A stretch of DNA of 64,000 nucleotides from Paraescarpia echinospica (GCA_020002185.1 CM034538.1:65209740-65273739), one strand, 5' to 3'; counted from the stretch's first letter, positions 28,974 to 57,479 are shown. Numbers and translations: made by a program. Notes: generated by a model from the letters alone, not told the origin.

Positions 28974-29628
28974 CTAGCTGAGATACCCGGCAAAACGGCA
29001 GTCATAGACATCCTCAAATCATTTGCACTGAAATCTAAAAAAGTATTCTTAACATAATTATGAACACTGAAAATATACAAAACTTCCATTGCCCAGTAGT
29101 TGAATTCCAGACACCCTGAACCCATCCCAAATGTGTCCAGCATACCTCCATTAGTACATTGTAACTGGTTACTGGCCTACTTGTTAGGACAACCTTTTGC
29201 CAGAAATCGAACGCGCTCACCCGTGTAAATGACGTTACCAGCAACAGGCAGCATGGTTACGCGTCCGGGATTTTGTAACGATAATGACATAAAAACAAAT
29301 ACATTTGTCTGCATAAACCCAGTGACACATTTGTACTTGGAATAATTGCATGTACAATGATATACAAAATCATTAAATTCCGTGGCTGGAACTCGACGGA
29401 ATTGTTGTAGTGTGTTGTTTGCCAGAGGTTAATAGGTCCTATCCCTTTAGGCCTATACTATGGATTTGGTTCAAATGTAAAAAAATCGTCATAATGTACG
29501 TACGTTTGTATATTCGTCACGCATGTTCTTTCTATATAAATTCGTTTGCTAACTTACAGAAGTTTAAGTACAAACACGCAGTAGATTTCCAACAAACAGC
29601 GGCGGATTCTGTTTGAAAATAGTATAGA
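28974..29628 (-). mobile_element. Non-autonomous Helitron (about 655 bp)
   Basis: Minus strand: 5' A|TCTATACTATTTTCAAACAG at 29628, 3' CTAG|T at 28974. The hairpin is mutated (GCCGTTTTGCCGGGTATCTC). The interior shares CACCCGTGTAAATGACGTTACCAG-like sequence and TGTTAGGAC with the 26621 element. Confidence 0.7.
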
Positions 29629-31084
29629 TTTAGCGATACTCAATAAGAATACGATTGCTATACTGAACGTTTAACCAATAACAAAGGCAATACGGATTTT
29701 TCACTTGGATTAGTTTAATTAGTTCTTGTTTAGCATCTATATTCCGTTAATTCACGCCCAGTCTTTTGTCTGTGTTCTAGTAAAACGCCAATGCGAAATA
29801 TTTGATCAATAATTAAAAGGAGCAACCTAGTGATTAAGCAGGTGGTTCAAGGCAGCCTCGCAAATATGGTAGAAATGTAATTATACAACAGTTTTATTTA
29901 GGTTTATGTTGTGTGAGACATGTTTCAATATAAGTTTAATTTTACTTACTTCATGTTTGTATTTTGAAGTTAGTCTGAGAGCCAATCTTCATCTACGTGG
30001 ATTCATCGAAATCCGGGACCACAGGCAAACAGTGAAACCCCGCGTTATAGTCTAGGGGATCTAGAGAATCTAGGCGGTAGATACGGAGCGCTACAGTGCT
30101 CCCATCTCGCGGCGCCTAGATAATCTAGGCTAGAACACGCAGGTATAGAAGATAAGTGGTGCCATTACCCGATCAAACCTTAGTTTAGCAGGAATTGTAG
30201 TTGTGGCTCCACCTGCCGAACAGCCTTTAGCGTCAATCTAAAATGTACGTGATAACAATTATTGTTCTTCTTTTCACATGAAATGTTGAATCCACCACCT
30301 CACTCAACACTGGCTTCAGAACTTGGTGAATATTGGCTGGTTGAGCCTCTACAAAAACCTTTTATTGCACCCCATTGAAGCTAGCAAAAATCTATAAAAA
30401 AAAAACTCAAATTGCACCTCCCTTGAGGTACACCAAAAACTCACCATGAGGCTTTCCGAAAACCACAACTTGCACTACCTTGATGCTTGCCAAAAACCCA
30501 CCTTGAGGCTCTCCAAAAACCATCCATTTGCACTCCCTGAGGCTCACTTAAACAACGCCACCTTGAGGTTTTCAAAAAATTTCCATTTTCATCCCTGAAT
30601 ATCACAGAAACATTTTGATGCTAATCCTATATCCAGCTCCCTATGTAAAACAGGTCTGTCGACGTATGTCCATGGTTTGATGTTGGCATTCCAGTTCTTT
30701 TTTTGTATTTCCTTCTTTTACCTCTCATTGTGCCTTGGAGGATACTTTTGCCAGGCCAGTAGATGATGTGACATACCATCTCAATTTGCATGTTCTGACT
30801 GTAGACAGGATGACTTCAGATTATCCGATGTTCCGTCTGAACTTATTTCTCACTTTCTCGTTGGTGACATGCAATGTGTATGGAATGCGCAGGATGTTAA
30901 GAAAACATCGCATCTCCCAAGGGTGTATTCATCTTTTCTTTTTAGTTTTGTTGTTAGGGTCTATGTCTCTGAAGTGAACAGAAAGACCGATATCACCGGT
31001 GCCCTCGTCAGTCTCATTTATTTCAGGGTGACGTTGCTGTTTTTCCACATTAGTTTTAGACTTGCAAGCTGTGGTGTATACAAT
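29629..31084. other. Spacer without recognised genes
   Basis: It contains an inverted repeat near 30086-30125 (TCTAGGCG...CGCCTAGA) and a degenerate repeat near 30370-30590 of CACCTTGAGGCT.TCCAAAAAC units. No exon or transposon coding sequence recognised. Confidence 0.35.
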
Positions 31085-31940
31085 TGTTGAACGGTAGCTG
31101 ACCTGGTACACCGTAAAGGAGGCCATTTCCATAGTCCAGTCGCGATATGACGAGGGAGTGAACCAGGATTTCAGTGGCGTGTTGTGTCAAGCAATCTCTG
31201 ATGGAACGAATTCGACGTAGATGAAATTATGTTACCTGGCACAGTTTCGACACTTGCAATTTCATGCTGAGCTCACTGTCAAACATCACTACAAGGTTGC
31301 GAGCGACGGTTGTAGGCTTGAGGATGCTGTCACCGATGACGACATCAGTCAGGCTTAGCCTGCTGGCCGAGCTTGGTGTGGTGATCACAGTTACTCCACT
31401 CTTGTCATTCAGCTGAAGACGACGATGAGTCATCCATGCTTTCAGTTCTCACACACATGATTGGATGCGTGCCAATGTAGCGGTCTCGTCGTTAGTGTCC
31501 TTGATCTTAAATGAAATATACAATGGAGAATCATTGGCAAAGATATTGACGTCAAGTCGATACCGCCTAACTATCTGCCCAGTGGGTCCCGTGTAGAGTG
31601 TAATCAAAACTGGACAAAGATCATACCCCTGTGGCACTTCCTGGAGCAGCTACGACGGGTCTGACTTGGTCTGGCCTAGTCAGACAGTCCGAGTCCTCGA
31701 AGTCAAGTATGACCCAAACAACTGATGCGCGACACCGATGACACCAGCGCTCTTCATGCAAGCCAACAGCAGCGGATGATCTACAGTGTCAAAGGCCGCT
31801 GTTAGATCAAGTAGGATCAACACGACACCCCTCTTATTGTCCATGGTCTTCAGGATATAATTCTGGATTCGCATCAGTGCAGTTTCAGTACTGTGATTCG
31901 GCTTGTAGGCGGATTGGAATTTTTCCAGTCCTTGGTGCCT
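31085..31940 (-). pseudogene. Decayed LINE RT C-terminal half (CR1/L2-like)
   Basis: Minus strand: SAYKPNHSTETALMRIQNYI, LILLDLTAAFDTVDHPLLL (palm motif), PQGYDLCPVLITLYT, FANDSPLYISF in place of the catalytic FADD, LQLNDKSGVTV followed by RLSLTDVVIGDSI, then [20 protein letters not shown] and [19 protein letters not shown]. There are frameshifts near 31650 and 31440 and a TAA before HLRRI. The Asp-to-Asn change and the breaks make it dead. It abuts the RTE-like element at about 31940. Confidence 0.85.
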
Positions 31941-34640
31941 GTGGCTTTCAGAGAGCTCGCCGCAGAGAAGCTATCGGGGGATTCTTGTTTCATCCATACG
32001 GCTGACATGCCCGGTCCATCGTAGCTGGGCTCTCATAATCATCACCTCGATGCTAGTGGTCTGCGCTCTCTTAAGCACCTCAAGATTTGTGACCCGGTCT
32101 TGCCAACGGATATGGAGTATAGTCCGGAGGTTGCGCATGTGGATAGCTTCCAGCTTTTTGATGTGACGCCTGTAGGGTTTCCATATTTCACAACCGTAAA
32201 GGAGAGATGAGAGGACGACGGCTCTACATACCAGCAATTTAGTTGACACCCGGGTGTGGTGGTGACTCAATACCTTGGTGCGCAAGCGACCAAGTGCCTG
32301 GCTGGCCTTGCAGATCCTTGCGTCGATCTCTATCCATGGACCCGTCACTTGATATGGTGCTGCCAAGGTGCCATCGATGGAGACTGTGTGAGCAGGTGCT
32401 ATGTTGTCAGGGGTAGGCTGACGGAGGACCTGAGTCTTACCAAGTCTGATAGTTAGGCCAAACAGTTCAGACGCTTCTGCAAACTTGTTGAGTATGAGCT
32501 GGAGATGACTCTCCTTGTGTGCCACGAGGGCACAGTCGTCAACAAAGAGAACCTCGAGAATGGGTCGTTGCAATGTCTTGGTTCTAGCAGCAAGGCGGCG
32601 GAGGTCGAACAGTGAACCGTCTAGCCGATACGTCAGGTAAACCCCAATGTCCATATCGCTTACGGCATAGTTCAAGACGCAAGTAAAGAACAGATTGAAG
32701 AGAACTGGAGCAGGTACATAACTTTGCTTCACTCCTTTTGAAATGTCAAATGGGGCTGAGGCTGTGCCATCTGGGAGCACTACACCTGTCATGTTGTCAT
32801 GAAATAGTCGGATGATTTGGACAAACTTCCTTAGGCGGCCAAGTTTTGTCAGGTCCATGTTCTACTATATGCACTTTTCCTGTACTTGTCTGACTGCGAA
32901 AACCATGTCCACTGTGCTCTGGCCAGGTCGAAATCCGCAATGTGCTTCTGGAAGGTTTGCCCCAGAAACACTGGCTATGAGTCGGTTCAGAACGATGCGG
33001 GCAATAATCTTCCCAGCGATATTCCTCTGTAGTTGCCACAGTCTGCTTTGTTGTTCTTGGTCTTATAGGTGGAAACTATAGTGGCATCACGAAAGTCCTG
33101 TGGCATGTCTTCATCTTCCCAGATAAAGGCCTCAAGTGTTGCTGGACCCGCTGCCTTGTTAATTTCAGCTGGGATCACGTCCTTTCCTGCAGCCTTTCCG
33201 GCATTCATCTGGTTGATGGCGTTTTTCAATTCGTCCAGAGTGGGAGAAAGATCGAGGTCTTCTTTGTTGGTTTGCTGGGGTATGGAGTCAAGGGCTTCTT
33301 CACTCACTGTTGAAGGACGGTCGAGGAGGTTGCTGAAGTGTTCTATCCACCTCTCATTGATACCAGCCCTGTCTTTGATTAGGGTGGTGCCATCTGCTGA
33401 AAGAAACGGAGTGGTGCTGGGCTTTAATGGTCCGTACACAGACTTGATGGCGCTGAAGAACGTCTTTGTGTTGTGAGTTCCAGCGTAATGTTCCACTTCC
33501 TCTGCTTTCTTCTGCCATCAGTTATCCTGCATCTGACGAAGGGATCTCTGCGTTTTGGTCTGCAGGTATATGTAGCGGTCTTTCTTGGAAATTGAGGAAG
33601 GGTCATTCTGCCATTCTAGCACGCTTTGTTCTTTTCAACCAGCGCCTTGCAGATTTCTTCGTTGTTTTCATCGAACCAATCCTGGTGTACCTTCTTCTTC
33701 GGTCCGAGAGTTGACTTTGCTGAATCCGTCACCATCTGCTTGAACTGGGTTCACTTCTATGTGGTCTTGCCAGTAAGTTGTCCGTGGGACATTAGCCTGT
33801 CTTCAAGGTCAACCTGGAACTGCTCGCGGTAACGCTGGTGTTTCAGCCTGGCTGTGTTGAAGGCATTTCTGGTCGACTTTGGACGCTTGCGCTGAAGTGG
33901 GGCAATGTGCAGCTGGAGGACTGTCCTGACCAATCGGTGATCCATCCAGCACTATGCTCCCCGCATGGCCCTTGTGATCTTCACATCCTGGATGTCCCGC
34001 CTTCTTACGATGACATAGTCTATCATGTGCCATTGCTTGGACAGGTTGGTTTGTACTTATAGGCCTGCCTGAACAGAATGTTTGTGATAGTTAAGTCGTT
34101 CTCCGCACACATGCTCAAAAGGAGGAGGCCGTTGCTGTTTAGTCTTCCTACGTTGTCCGATGACTCCCTTCCAGTTCCTGCTATCAGTTCCGACTCTTGC
34201 ATTGAAATCCCCCAAGATGATGAGCTTGTCGCTAGCAGGTGTGGACCTGACCAGGCTGTCGAGATCTTTATAGAATCTTTCTTTGGTCTCGTCGGAGCTT
34301 GTGAGGGTGGGTGCTTAGGGACTTTTTTTTATAGTGGCTGACCTTTCCAAATGAAGGTGTAGCCGCCGCCTGGTTCCCTCACGCAGCCCTCCTCTGCAAG
34401 TCTGGTCTCATTCAGTGCCGCTATATCAATAGTATAACGCTGCAGCTCACTTGCGATAAGGGCAGTCCTTCTTTCCGGTCTTGCAGTGTCAGCTTTATCC
34501 ATAAGTGTGCGAATATGCCATGCTCCGAGAAGGAGTTTTCTTGAGTTTCTTTGTTTTTGACCGCTAGAATGGGTTGAACTGCCAGCCGCGGTATGCTGGC
34601 CAGTTGTATTAGGGCAGGTAATCTTTAGGCCACCTTTTCT
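31941..34640 (-). pseudogene. Nearly complete but broken APE-type LINE ORF2 (RTE/RTEX-like)
   Basis: Minus strand: the endonuclease start GAWHIRTLMDKADTARPERR near 34520 and IDIAALNETRLAEEG near 34430, then a deletion. [19 protein letters not shown] lies near 34210 and RRDIQDVKITRAM then MDHRLV near 34000-33940. The linker follows (HYAGTHNTKTFFSAIKSVYG). In the RT, AGKDVIPAEI, CGNYRGISL, GVKQSYVPAPVLFNLFF and VLFVDDCALVAH (catalytic DD near 32560) are seen. The thumb and C-terminus have LYGCEIWKPYRRHIKKLEAI and LRWTGHVSRMDETRIPR. The 32858-31971 part is one open frame of 295 codons; the rest has frameshifts and stops. It contains the usual order EN-RT with no RNase H. Confidence 0.88.
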
Positions 34641-34736
34641 AGGCCCCCCTTACAAAGGGTAAACAGTCCTGTCCTGAAAAGGGCTGCTCAGTCGCCTGGG
34701 GTGCTGCCGGACTCCTCCGTTGCCCTAGATACATAG

Positions 34737-36045
34737 TCAAACGACCTCTTGCATACAAGAAACAAACAAATTCAAATACTTTTTAAATGGTGGTGTAGCA
34801 CTCAGATAATTGTGTAGGGTCTTTTTGAAGGTTGGAACAGAAAGTCTGTTTTGAATTTCAATTAGTAATTTATTCCATAATTTCAAACCGGACACATTGA
34901 AACTGTGTTGATAGTAGGCAGTTCTGGCTTTGGGTGGTTTCAGCTGAGAGGCATTTCTGGTATTATAAGAATGACTATTTGATGTAAACATATCACACAA
35001 ATATTGTGGTGCTAGACCATTTACACACTTGTACATAAGAACACATTTATTAAAATCCCTTCTTTGCTGTAGTGATAATCAGCCTAGTGTTTCAAACATA
35101 GTGTTTCTATTTTGTCTAGGACTAGACCCAGATATGAATCTAGCAGCTCTGGTCTGTAGTTTCTGTAATCTGGTTTTGGTTGATGCTGAGGCTGAATCAT
35201 AGATTACATCTCCATAATCGATGTGTGGTTGAACTATTGCATTGTGTAATTGCCTGAGAATGTCGATTGATACTATTTTATGAAGATATCTTAGGATTCC
35301 TATTTTGGATAAAATATTAGGAATTATGCTGTTAAAATGGTCGTCCTATTTTAGGTTTGAGTCGATATACATACCAAGCTACGGATACATGTTTAAGTGG
35401 TTCATTGTTGATATGAATTCTACCGTCAGCCATTTTGGCAATTGACTGATGAGTGCCAACTACATAAATGGACATTTCTGTACATTAATACTAAGTTTGT
35501 TAATATCAAAATACTGTTAGACTTTGCTTAAATCACTGTTGATATTGGATTCTAATTGAGCCGAACACCCTGGTTTTGCAGCTGAATCAATTTCAGTGTC
35601 GTCAGCAAACAAGTTTATATTGCGGGATTCGGTGAGTGTAGGGAGATCATTTAGGCATAGCAGAAACAACAAGGCGCCCAAGATTGACCCTTGGGGTACC
35701 CCAATATTCACAGGCAAAGAATCAGACAGATGGCCATCCACCGAAACTGACTGTAATCTCTACCAGTGAGGTAGCTCGAGAACCACTTATGTTCAATGTG
35801 TGTAACCACAAATCCTTTACGTTTGGTCAGCAGAATATCAGTGTCTACGGTGTCAAAGGCCTTCCGGAGATCAATGAACACTACTCCCGTTACAAGTCCT
35901 TTATCGATGTTTTTAACCATCAATTTGTAACATTTAGCAGTGAAGTTACAGTGGAGTGCAATCTTCTGAAACCTCACCGCTAACAGAATGGAATGTCCAT
36001 AAAAAGGGGTGATGTATGTAAGATGCACGTCATTGAATATCACGA
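34737..36045 (-). pseudogene. Decayed LINE RT and C-terminus (jockey/CR1-like)
   Basis: Minus strand: TGVVFIDLRKAFDTVDTDIL near 35890-35830, NIGVPQGSILGALLFLLCLN near 35700-35640, the intact catalytic INLFADDTEI near 35600, and, after a broken thumb, a C-terminus with MYKCVNGLAPQYL, SYNTRNASQL and NVSGLKLWNKL at 35036-34737. Frames are split by stops and shifts. It is the third minus-strand LINE in a row, so this spacer is an insertion hot zone or simply gene-poor. Confidence 0.85.
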
Positions 36046-36174
36046 GAATAGCGATACATCCAAAAACTTTGCCTAAAAGCTATTCACTTGAAAATCACAT
36101 ATTTGTGTTAATTAATTAAGGGGAATTGATCAGGGTGAGTGAATCGGATGAGCTATCTCCCTATCAGCATAACA

Positions 36175-36305
36175 GATGGAGAGAGTAAAAAAGGGAGAGA
36201 CAGAGAGAAAGAGCGGCAAGAGAGTTGTAGAGAGAGAGGGGGGAGAGAAGAGAGAGAAGAGAGATACAGGGAGACGGAGAGAAAGAACAGAGAGAGAGAG
36301 AGAAA
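36175..36305. repeat. (GA)n-rich low-complexity tract
   Basis: Purine-rich GAGAGAG/GGGAGA stretch on the + strand. Confidence 0.9.
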
Positions 36306-36639
36306 GCACTTGAAATAAGTCATTGAAGAGTTAAACTTTTTTGTTGAAAATACAATCAGAGTCAATATAACACGCATACATATGACCTCGAGGAGAGGAG
36401 ACTTTTGAAAACTTACGATTGATCCTCATGTACAAACTCGTCCATAGTCACATTGCAGTGCCGGCCGCTAACATTCTAAATCAGCTGCTATGTGTACCCA
36501 CTCAAACGTTGTTCTCCACTTTTTTCCCTGTGTGCCTTCTCCGGGGTTAGGCTGGCCTTGACAGTGGTCTTCGACTTATGTATTTGTGTTATTATTTCTG
36601 TTTCTCTATCTTCACCACTGTTCTTGCACTGTCAACCGA

Positions 36640-37640
36640 CTCTACACGACTCGTATATTTCCTTCTCATTCTCCACGCCTCTCCCAATTCTTCAAAATCT
36701 CTCTTAACATGATTCTTCAATTGCAGCCTTTGTCGTCATCGTCTCGTTTTACCTTCCACTCTCCGGGCATCTGCTTCCTTTGCCCACCGTTCTTCCTCAA
36801 TTCGTTCTCATTCTCCAAGCCTCTCCCAGTCCTAATCCATTCATATATTTCCTTCTCATTCTCCACGCCTCTCCCAATCTTACTACATTCGTATACCCCC
36901 TTCTCATTTCCACGCCTCTCCCAGTCCTATTCCACTCGTATATATTCCTTTCTCATTCTCCACGCCTCTCCCAGTTCTACTCCATTCGTATATTTCCTTC
37001 TCATTCTCCACGCCTCTCCCAGTCTTTTTCCATTAGTATATTTCCTTCTCATTCTCCACGCCTCTCCCAGTCCTACTCCACTAGTATATTTCCTTCTCAT
37101 TCTCCACGCCTCTCCCAGTCATACTCCACTCGTATATTTCCTTCTCATTCTCCAAGCCTCTCCCAGTCCTTCTCCACTAGTATATTTCCTTCTCATTCTC
37201 CACGCCTCTCCCAGTCTTACTCCACTCGTATATTTCCTTCTCATTCTCCACGCCTCTCCCAGTCCTACTCCACTAGTATATTTCCTTCTCATTCTCCACG
37301 CCTCTCCCAGTCATACTCCACTCGTATATTTCCTTCTCATTCTCCAAGCCTCTCCCAGTCTTACTCCACTCGTATATTTCCTTCTCATTCTCCAAGCCTC
37401 TCCCAGTCTTACTCCACTCGTATATTTCCTTCTCATTCTCCACGCCTCTCCCGTTCCTACTCCACTCGTATATTTCCTTCTCATTCTCCACGCCTCTCTC
37501 AGTCCTACTCCACTCGTACATTTCCTTCTCATTCTCTACGCCTCTCCCAGTCTTACTCCACTAGTATATTTCCTTCTCATTCTCCACGCCTCTCCCAGTC
37601 CTACTCCACTCGTATATTTACTTCTCCCAGTCCTTCAACA
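36640..37640. repeat. 48-bp minisatellite, about 18-20 units
   Basis: The unit CTACTCCACTCGTATATTTC plus CTTCTCATTCTCCACGCCTCTCCCAGTC (48 bp) is regular from about 36960 to 37610, with two looser units further left. Because 48 is divisible by three, two + frames and two - frames stay open (16-residue repeats such as YFLLILHASPSPTPLV). No start context, signal or homology supports a protein. Confidence 0.93.
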
Positions 37641-38814
37641 TCTCTCTTTATACAATTCTTCAATCGCAGTCTTTGTCGTCATCAGTTCTTCCTCAGTTCG
37701 TTCTATGTGTTCAGCCCACTTTAGCCGACTTCATCTTGAATATTTCTTTCACACCAACGTCCTCCCTCAACTAATCCATTAAACGCTTGTCAATTCTCTC
37801 CGCTCATACTATTCTTCTGAATCACCGGTGCTTAAATGGACCTTGAGTTTCAAAGAACACAACGATCTTCAATGAACTTCTGCAGAATATACTAGTATAA
37901 TGGGGCGTACACTTAGTGCGTCTAAGTGTAACTAGTTTTATAATTATTACACCTTGGAGCGATTATTAATTAACATTTAAAAAGGAGAAAACAAATATAA
38001 AATACACATTTACGTATCAAAACGGAACATAATTATATATAAGAAAGCAAACAATCACTCTTTAAATTAACGTAATTTGATCGCAAAACCTGGCCCACTG
38101 GCCAAATTTGTCGCGCGGACGGTTTCAAGCTGGCCAGAGAGACCCGCGCTTACAATGCACACTAGAATATCTTTCAACATGTGATGGTCATGCTGATATC
38201 TCAGTGTTGATATACATGGAAGCATGTAAGCTGAAGCTCAATCAAAATAAACATCACCTGATCAGTATGGTAACAAAACAATAACGAAACCAGTGTATCA
38301 ATAACGTTCTGAGTAAATTGCTTGGCTGTGATATAACTCATAAAATATCTTTCTTAATCTGGATGGTGTATCTCTCATTAATTTTTATTCACGTTGCGAT
38401 GCATGTAGATGTTGTTATACACGAACACCTTGTATATGTAAAGTCTCAATTCAGTATTACATTTAAAAAAGGACTATTCACAAATAAGAACAATCTGGAA
38501 AAAACCTAGCAATTTATTTAACAACCGTCGAGATGTAGTTAGGTCCATGTCCACAAAGTGGCTAATCACCTCACCAGACGGAGATCCCTTGTTGCCGAAT
38601 ACGCAACGCCAGACGCTCAGTTAAATCGGGTGTGAAAGAAACGTTCACTGACCGAGCTATTGTCGCATCATTCACTTGCGTTGACAGCGATATCACTCCG
38701 CCGACACCGGGCGAAGGCGTTGAAACAATAAAATGCGTATGTGTGTTTTTTTCTCACTAAGACATTCACAGGAAGCTTGCCTAACTTCTGGACTATCAAA
38801 TTGCAAAAGTCGTG
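37641..38814. other. Spacer without recognised genes
   Basis: AT-rich, with a more GC-balanced island near 38520-38720. I could not find a convincing exon or transposon. Confidence 0.35.
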
Positions 38815-40570
38815 CTGAGTGTTTTATGAGAGTGCGACGTAGTGGCAGTGGTAGTAGATGTAGCCGCAGCTGTGTTGATAGGGGTAGGGTAGCGATATAG
38901 GGGTAGCAGTAGCTGTAGGTGTAGCGATAAGTGTAATGGATGCGATGGGTGTAGCAGTAGGTGCAGCTGTAGGTGAAGAGGTAAGTGTAGCGGTAGGTGT
39001 AGTGGTAAGTGTAGTGGATGCAATAGGTGTAGCGGTAGGTAGAGCGGTAAGTGTAGTGGTAGGTGTAGCGGTAGGTGTAGTGGTAAGCGTAGTGGTAGAT
39101 GTAGCGGTAGGTGTAGTGGTAGGTGTAGTGATAGGTGTAGCGGTAGGTGTAGTGGTAAGTGTTGTGGTAGGTGCATGGTTGGTGTAATGGTAGATGTAGT
39201 GGTAGGTGTAGTGGTGGGTGTAGTGTTAAGTGTTGTGGTAGGTGTATGGTAGGCGTAGTGGTACATGTAGCGGTATGTATAGCGGTAGGTGTAGTGGTAG
39301 GTATAGCAGTAGGTGTAGTGGTACGTGTAGTGTATGTGTAGCGGTAGATATATTGGTAAGTGTAGTGGTAGGTGTAGCAATAGGTGTAGTGATAGGTATA
39401 GCGGTAGGTGTAGTGGTAGGTGTTGTGGTAGATGAAGCGGGTAGGTGTTGTGGTAGATGAAGCGGTAGGTGTAGTGATAGGTGTAGCGATAGGTGTTGTG
39501 GTAGTTGTAGCGATATGTGTAGCTGTAGTCGAAGTGGTAGGTGTAGTGGTAGATGTAGCGGTAGATGTAGCGGTACGTGTAGTGTTAGGTGTAGTGGTAC
39601 GTGTAGTGGTAAGTGTAGCAGTGGTGGTAGGTGTAGCAATAGGTGTAGTTGTAGGTATAGCGATAGGTGTAGTGGTAGCTGTAGCGATATGTGTAGCTGT
39701 AGTCGAAGTGGTAGGTGTAGTGGTAGATGTAGCGGTACGTGTAGTGTATGTGTAGCGGTAGATATATTGGTAAGTGTATTGGTAGGTGTAGCAATAGGTG
39801 TAGTGATAGGTATAGCGGTAGGTGTTGTGGTAGATGAAGCGGTAGGTGAAGTGGTAGGTGTAGCGGTAGGTGTAATTGTAGGTGTAAAGGTCGGTGTAGT
39901 GGTAGGTGTAGCGGTAGGCGTAGCGGTAGGTGTAGTGGTTGGTGTATTGGTAGGCGTAGCGGTAGGTGTTGCGATAGGTGTAGTTATAGGTATAGCGGTA
40001 GGTGTATTGGTAGGAGTTGTGGAAGATGAAGCGGTAGGTGTAGTGGTAGGTGTAGCGATAGGTGTAGTGGTAGGTGTAGTGGTTGATGTAGTGGTAGGTG
40101 TAGCGGTAGGTGTTTTGGTAGGTGAAGTGGTTGGTGTAGTGGTAGGTGTAGCGGTATGTGTAGCGGTGGGTATAGTGGTTGGTGTAGTGGTAGGTGTAGC
40201 GGTAAGTGTAGCGGTAGGTGTAGTGGTAGGTGTAGTGGTAGGTGTAGCGGTAGGTGTAGTGGTAGGTGTAGCGGTAGGTATATTGGTAGGTATAGTGGTA
40301 GGTGTAGCAATAGGTGTAGTGATAGGTATAGCGTTTGGTGTAGTGGTATGTGTAATGGTAGATGTAGTGGTAAGTTTAGTGGAATCGATAGGTGTAGCGG
40401 TAGTGTAGCTGTAGCTGTAGATGTATTGGTAGATGTAGTGCTAGGTGCAGCGGTAGGTGTAGTAGTAGGTGTAGTGGTAGCAGTATCCATATCACTAGCA
40501 GTAGCAGTAGTAGCAGCAGTAGCCGCATCAGTTGCAATATCAGTAGCTGTTTTCGTAGCCGTAGCCGTGC
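38815..40570. repeat. 12-bp minisatellite GGTGTAGTGGTA, 1.75 kb
   Basis: Units GGTGTAGTGGTA and GGTGTAGCGGTA alternate with variants (GTAGAT, GTAAGT, TTGTGG), underlain by a 6-bp period. Long frames of Val-Gly-Val-Ala type on + and His-Leu-Pro-Leu type on - are repeat artefacts. Larger duplications are visible: the stretch around GATATATTGGTAAGTGTA occurs near 39345 and 39765. Confidence 0.95.
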
Positions 40571-41734
40571 AAGAGTCATGGTAGTAGTAGCAATAGCTCA
40601 CTATCAATACAAGTGTCTAAGTCAACGCCAATCCCATTTCTATCTAACTGTTGCCTTAGCCGTAAACGTAATCGTAGCCGTAACCACACTCGTTGTTGTA
40701 TACCAGAATTAGAAGCCACAGCAGCTGCAGCAGTAAATGGAGTAGTAGTAATGGCTGTCACGCCAGAAGCCCGAGGTCTTCACGTTGGCTCCTATACTGC
40801 TGCCACTGTGCCGTAGATATCACAGATAAATCGACAGAGATAAGTGGCCGCATTTGGTTATTGGACCGGATGCTCTGATTGTGGTCAAGATTTCAATTCT
40901 AGCAATGTGACTTAGTGCATATGTTGTAATGGTTATCTTGATCGTACTACTAACACTAGTTCTCGTAGAATAGTTGACATTTTGTTACAATGAACTTTGG
41001 CGACGTTGTTGGGTCACCTACAATCAATCACAATCACAATACTTTATTGTCCCTTGGGAGGAAATTAATTTGGAGTGTAGCAGCATATTAAAACAAATAA
41101 AACAAACGTGCATGCAATATAAACATGAAAAATCGTAATAAAACTTATATCGGTTAAATAAGTTAAAATAAGTCAAATGTATGTTAAATATGCTGAATAA
41201 GTTGCAATGGTTAAATCATCTCATAAATCATCTCAGGCTCACTCATTGTCAGACTGGCAGGGAAAACTGGCAGAGATGGAGGGAACGAAGGACAGTTACT
41301 CATTCATTAGTCTAATTGTCGAGGGAAAAAATAAGTTTTGACTACGATTCTTTTAACAGTGAGAGAGTTGAAAGCGGCGGCCAGAAGGAAGCGGTGTATG
41401 GCATGGAAATAGGGGATGTCCGGGGTTTGAAGAGACCTTCCACCCCTTTATCTTTATCCGTTACCTGTACCGATCGTCCAACTAGTACCTTCCATTGGCA
41501 TGTTACCCGTTAGAATGGGAGACTCCTTGGACTATATATTTTATAATATTATCATTTGTATTTCAACATGTAAAATTATGAAATTATGGTACAATATTAT
41601 GGTCAAATAAATGTGTGTGCGTGCGTTCGTTCGTACGTGCGCGTGTTGTGGGTATATATATATATATATACATACATATATATATATATGTATATATATA
41701 ATAACAATAATAAACAAAATATTTAATATATATG
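40571..41734. other. Spacer with an inverted LINE 3' end; TA microsatellite at its right edge
   Basis: At 41022-41080, CAATCAATCACAATCACAAT then ACTTTATTGTCCCTTGGGAGG looks like the 3' end and short tandem tail of a minus-strand CR1/Rex-like LINE, without coding sequence. 41650-41735 is a TA/CATA microsatellite bordering duplicated block B. Confidence 0.45.
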
Positions 41735-42174
41735 CGCGCCTACGTTATGGAGGTTATTCTGTACAACATAATATCACAGTAACAACCGACGTTCTACCAT
41801 TAAATGTTGCATTTGTGTGGAATATGCTGTTGTGACAATCACACGTATTGTCTGTCTTGATACACTAGATCTTGTACATGCAATATTGGCTACTACAGTC
41901 GTCTGTGAATGGACAGCCTCTTGATAGGCTTCCATTGCGAGGTCTGTGATCGACGGGCAGAGACCCGCCTACATAAACCGTCAAACTATTCACGCGTGAA
42001 GTTTATCAAAGGTGCATCGCGAAACAGTTGACGGTTTTGGGCGAATAGACGCACACGAATCGATATAATTTATTAACGCCGTTTACGTTACCTAAGGCGG
42101 TAGATATATATGTTTCGTGACTTCAACGTTTCAGCAGGTTTTGTCGACTTCGTAGGACGTTGAAGGCGTGAACA

Positions 42175-57476
<15,302 letters not shown>

Positions 57477-57479
57477 AAG

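Noticed and set aside
30045..30140. Inverted-repeat region resembling a structured RNA
   Set aside because: The TCTAGGCG/CGCCTAGA arms are only 8 bp with an unpaired interior; no RNA family recognised.
31085..36045. Possible host genes encoding polymerase-like proteins
   Set aside because: All frames are fragments of APE-type LINE ORF2 with frameshifts, stops or a mutated catalytic Asp (FAND).
36586..37782. Open frame of 398 codons on the + strand
   Set aside because: It is the translation of a 48-bp minisatellite, with equally open alternative frames and no recognisable domain, signal or upstream gene structure.
38796..40607. Long Val/Gly-rich and His/Leu/Pro-rich frames on both strands
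   Set aside because: Low-complexity artefacts of a 12-bp repeat whose period is a multiple of three.
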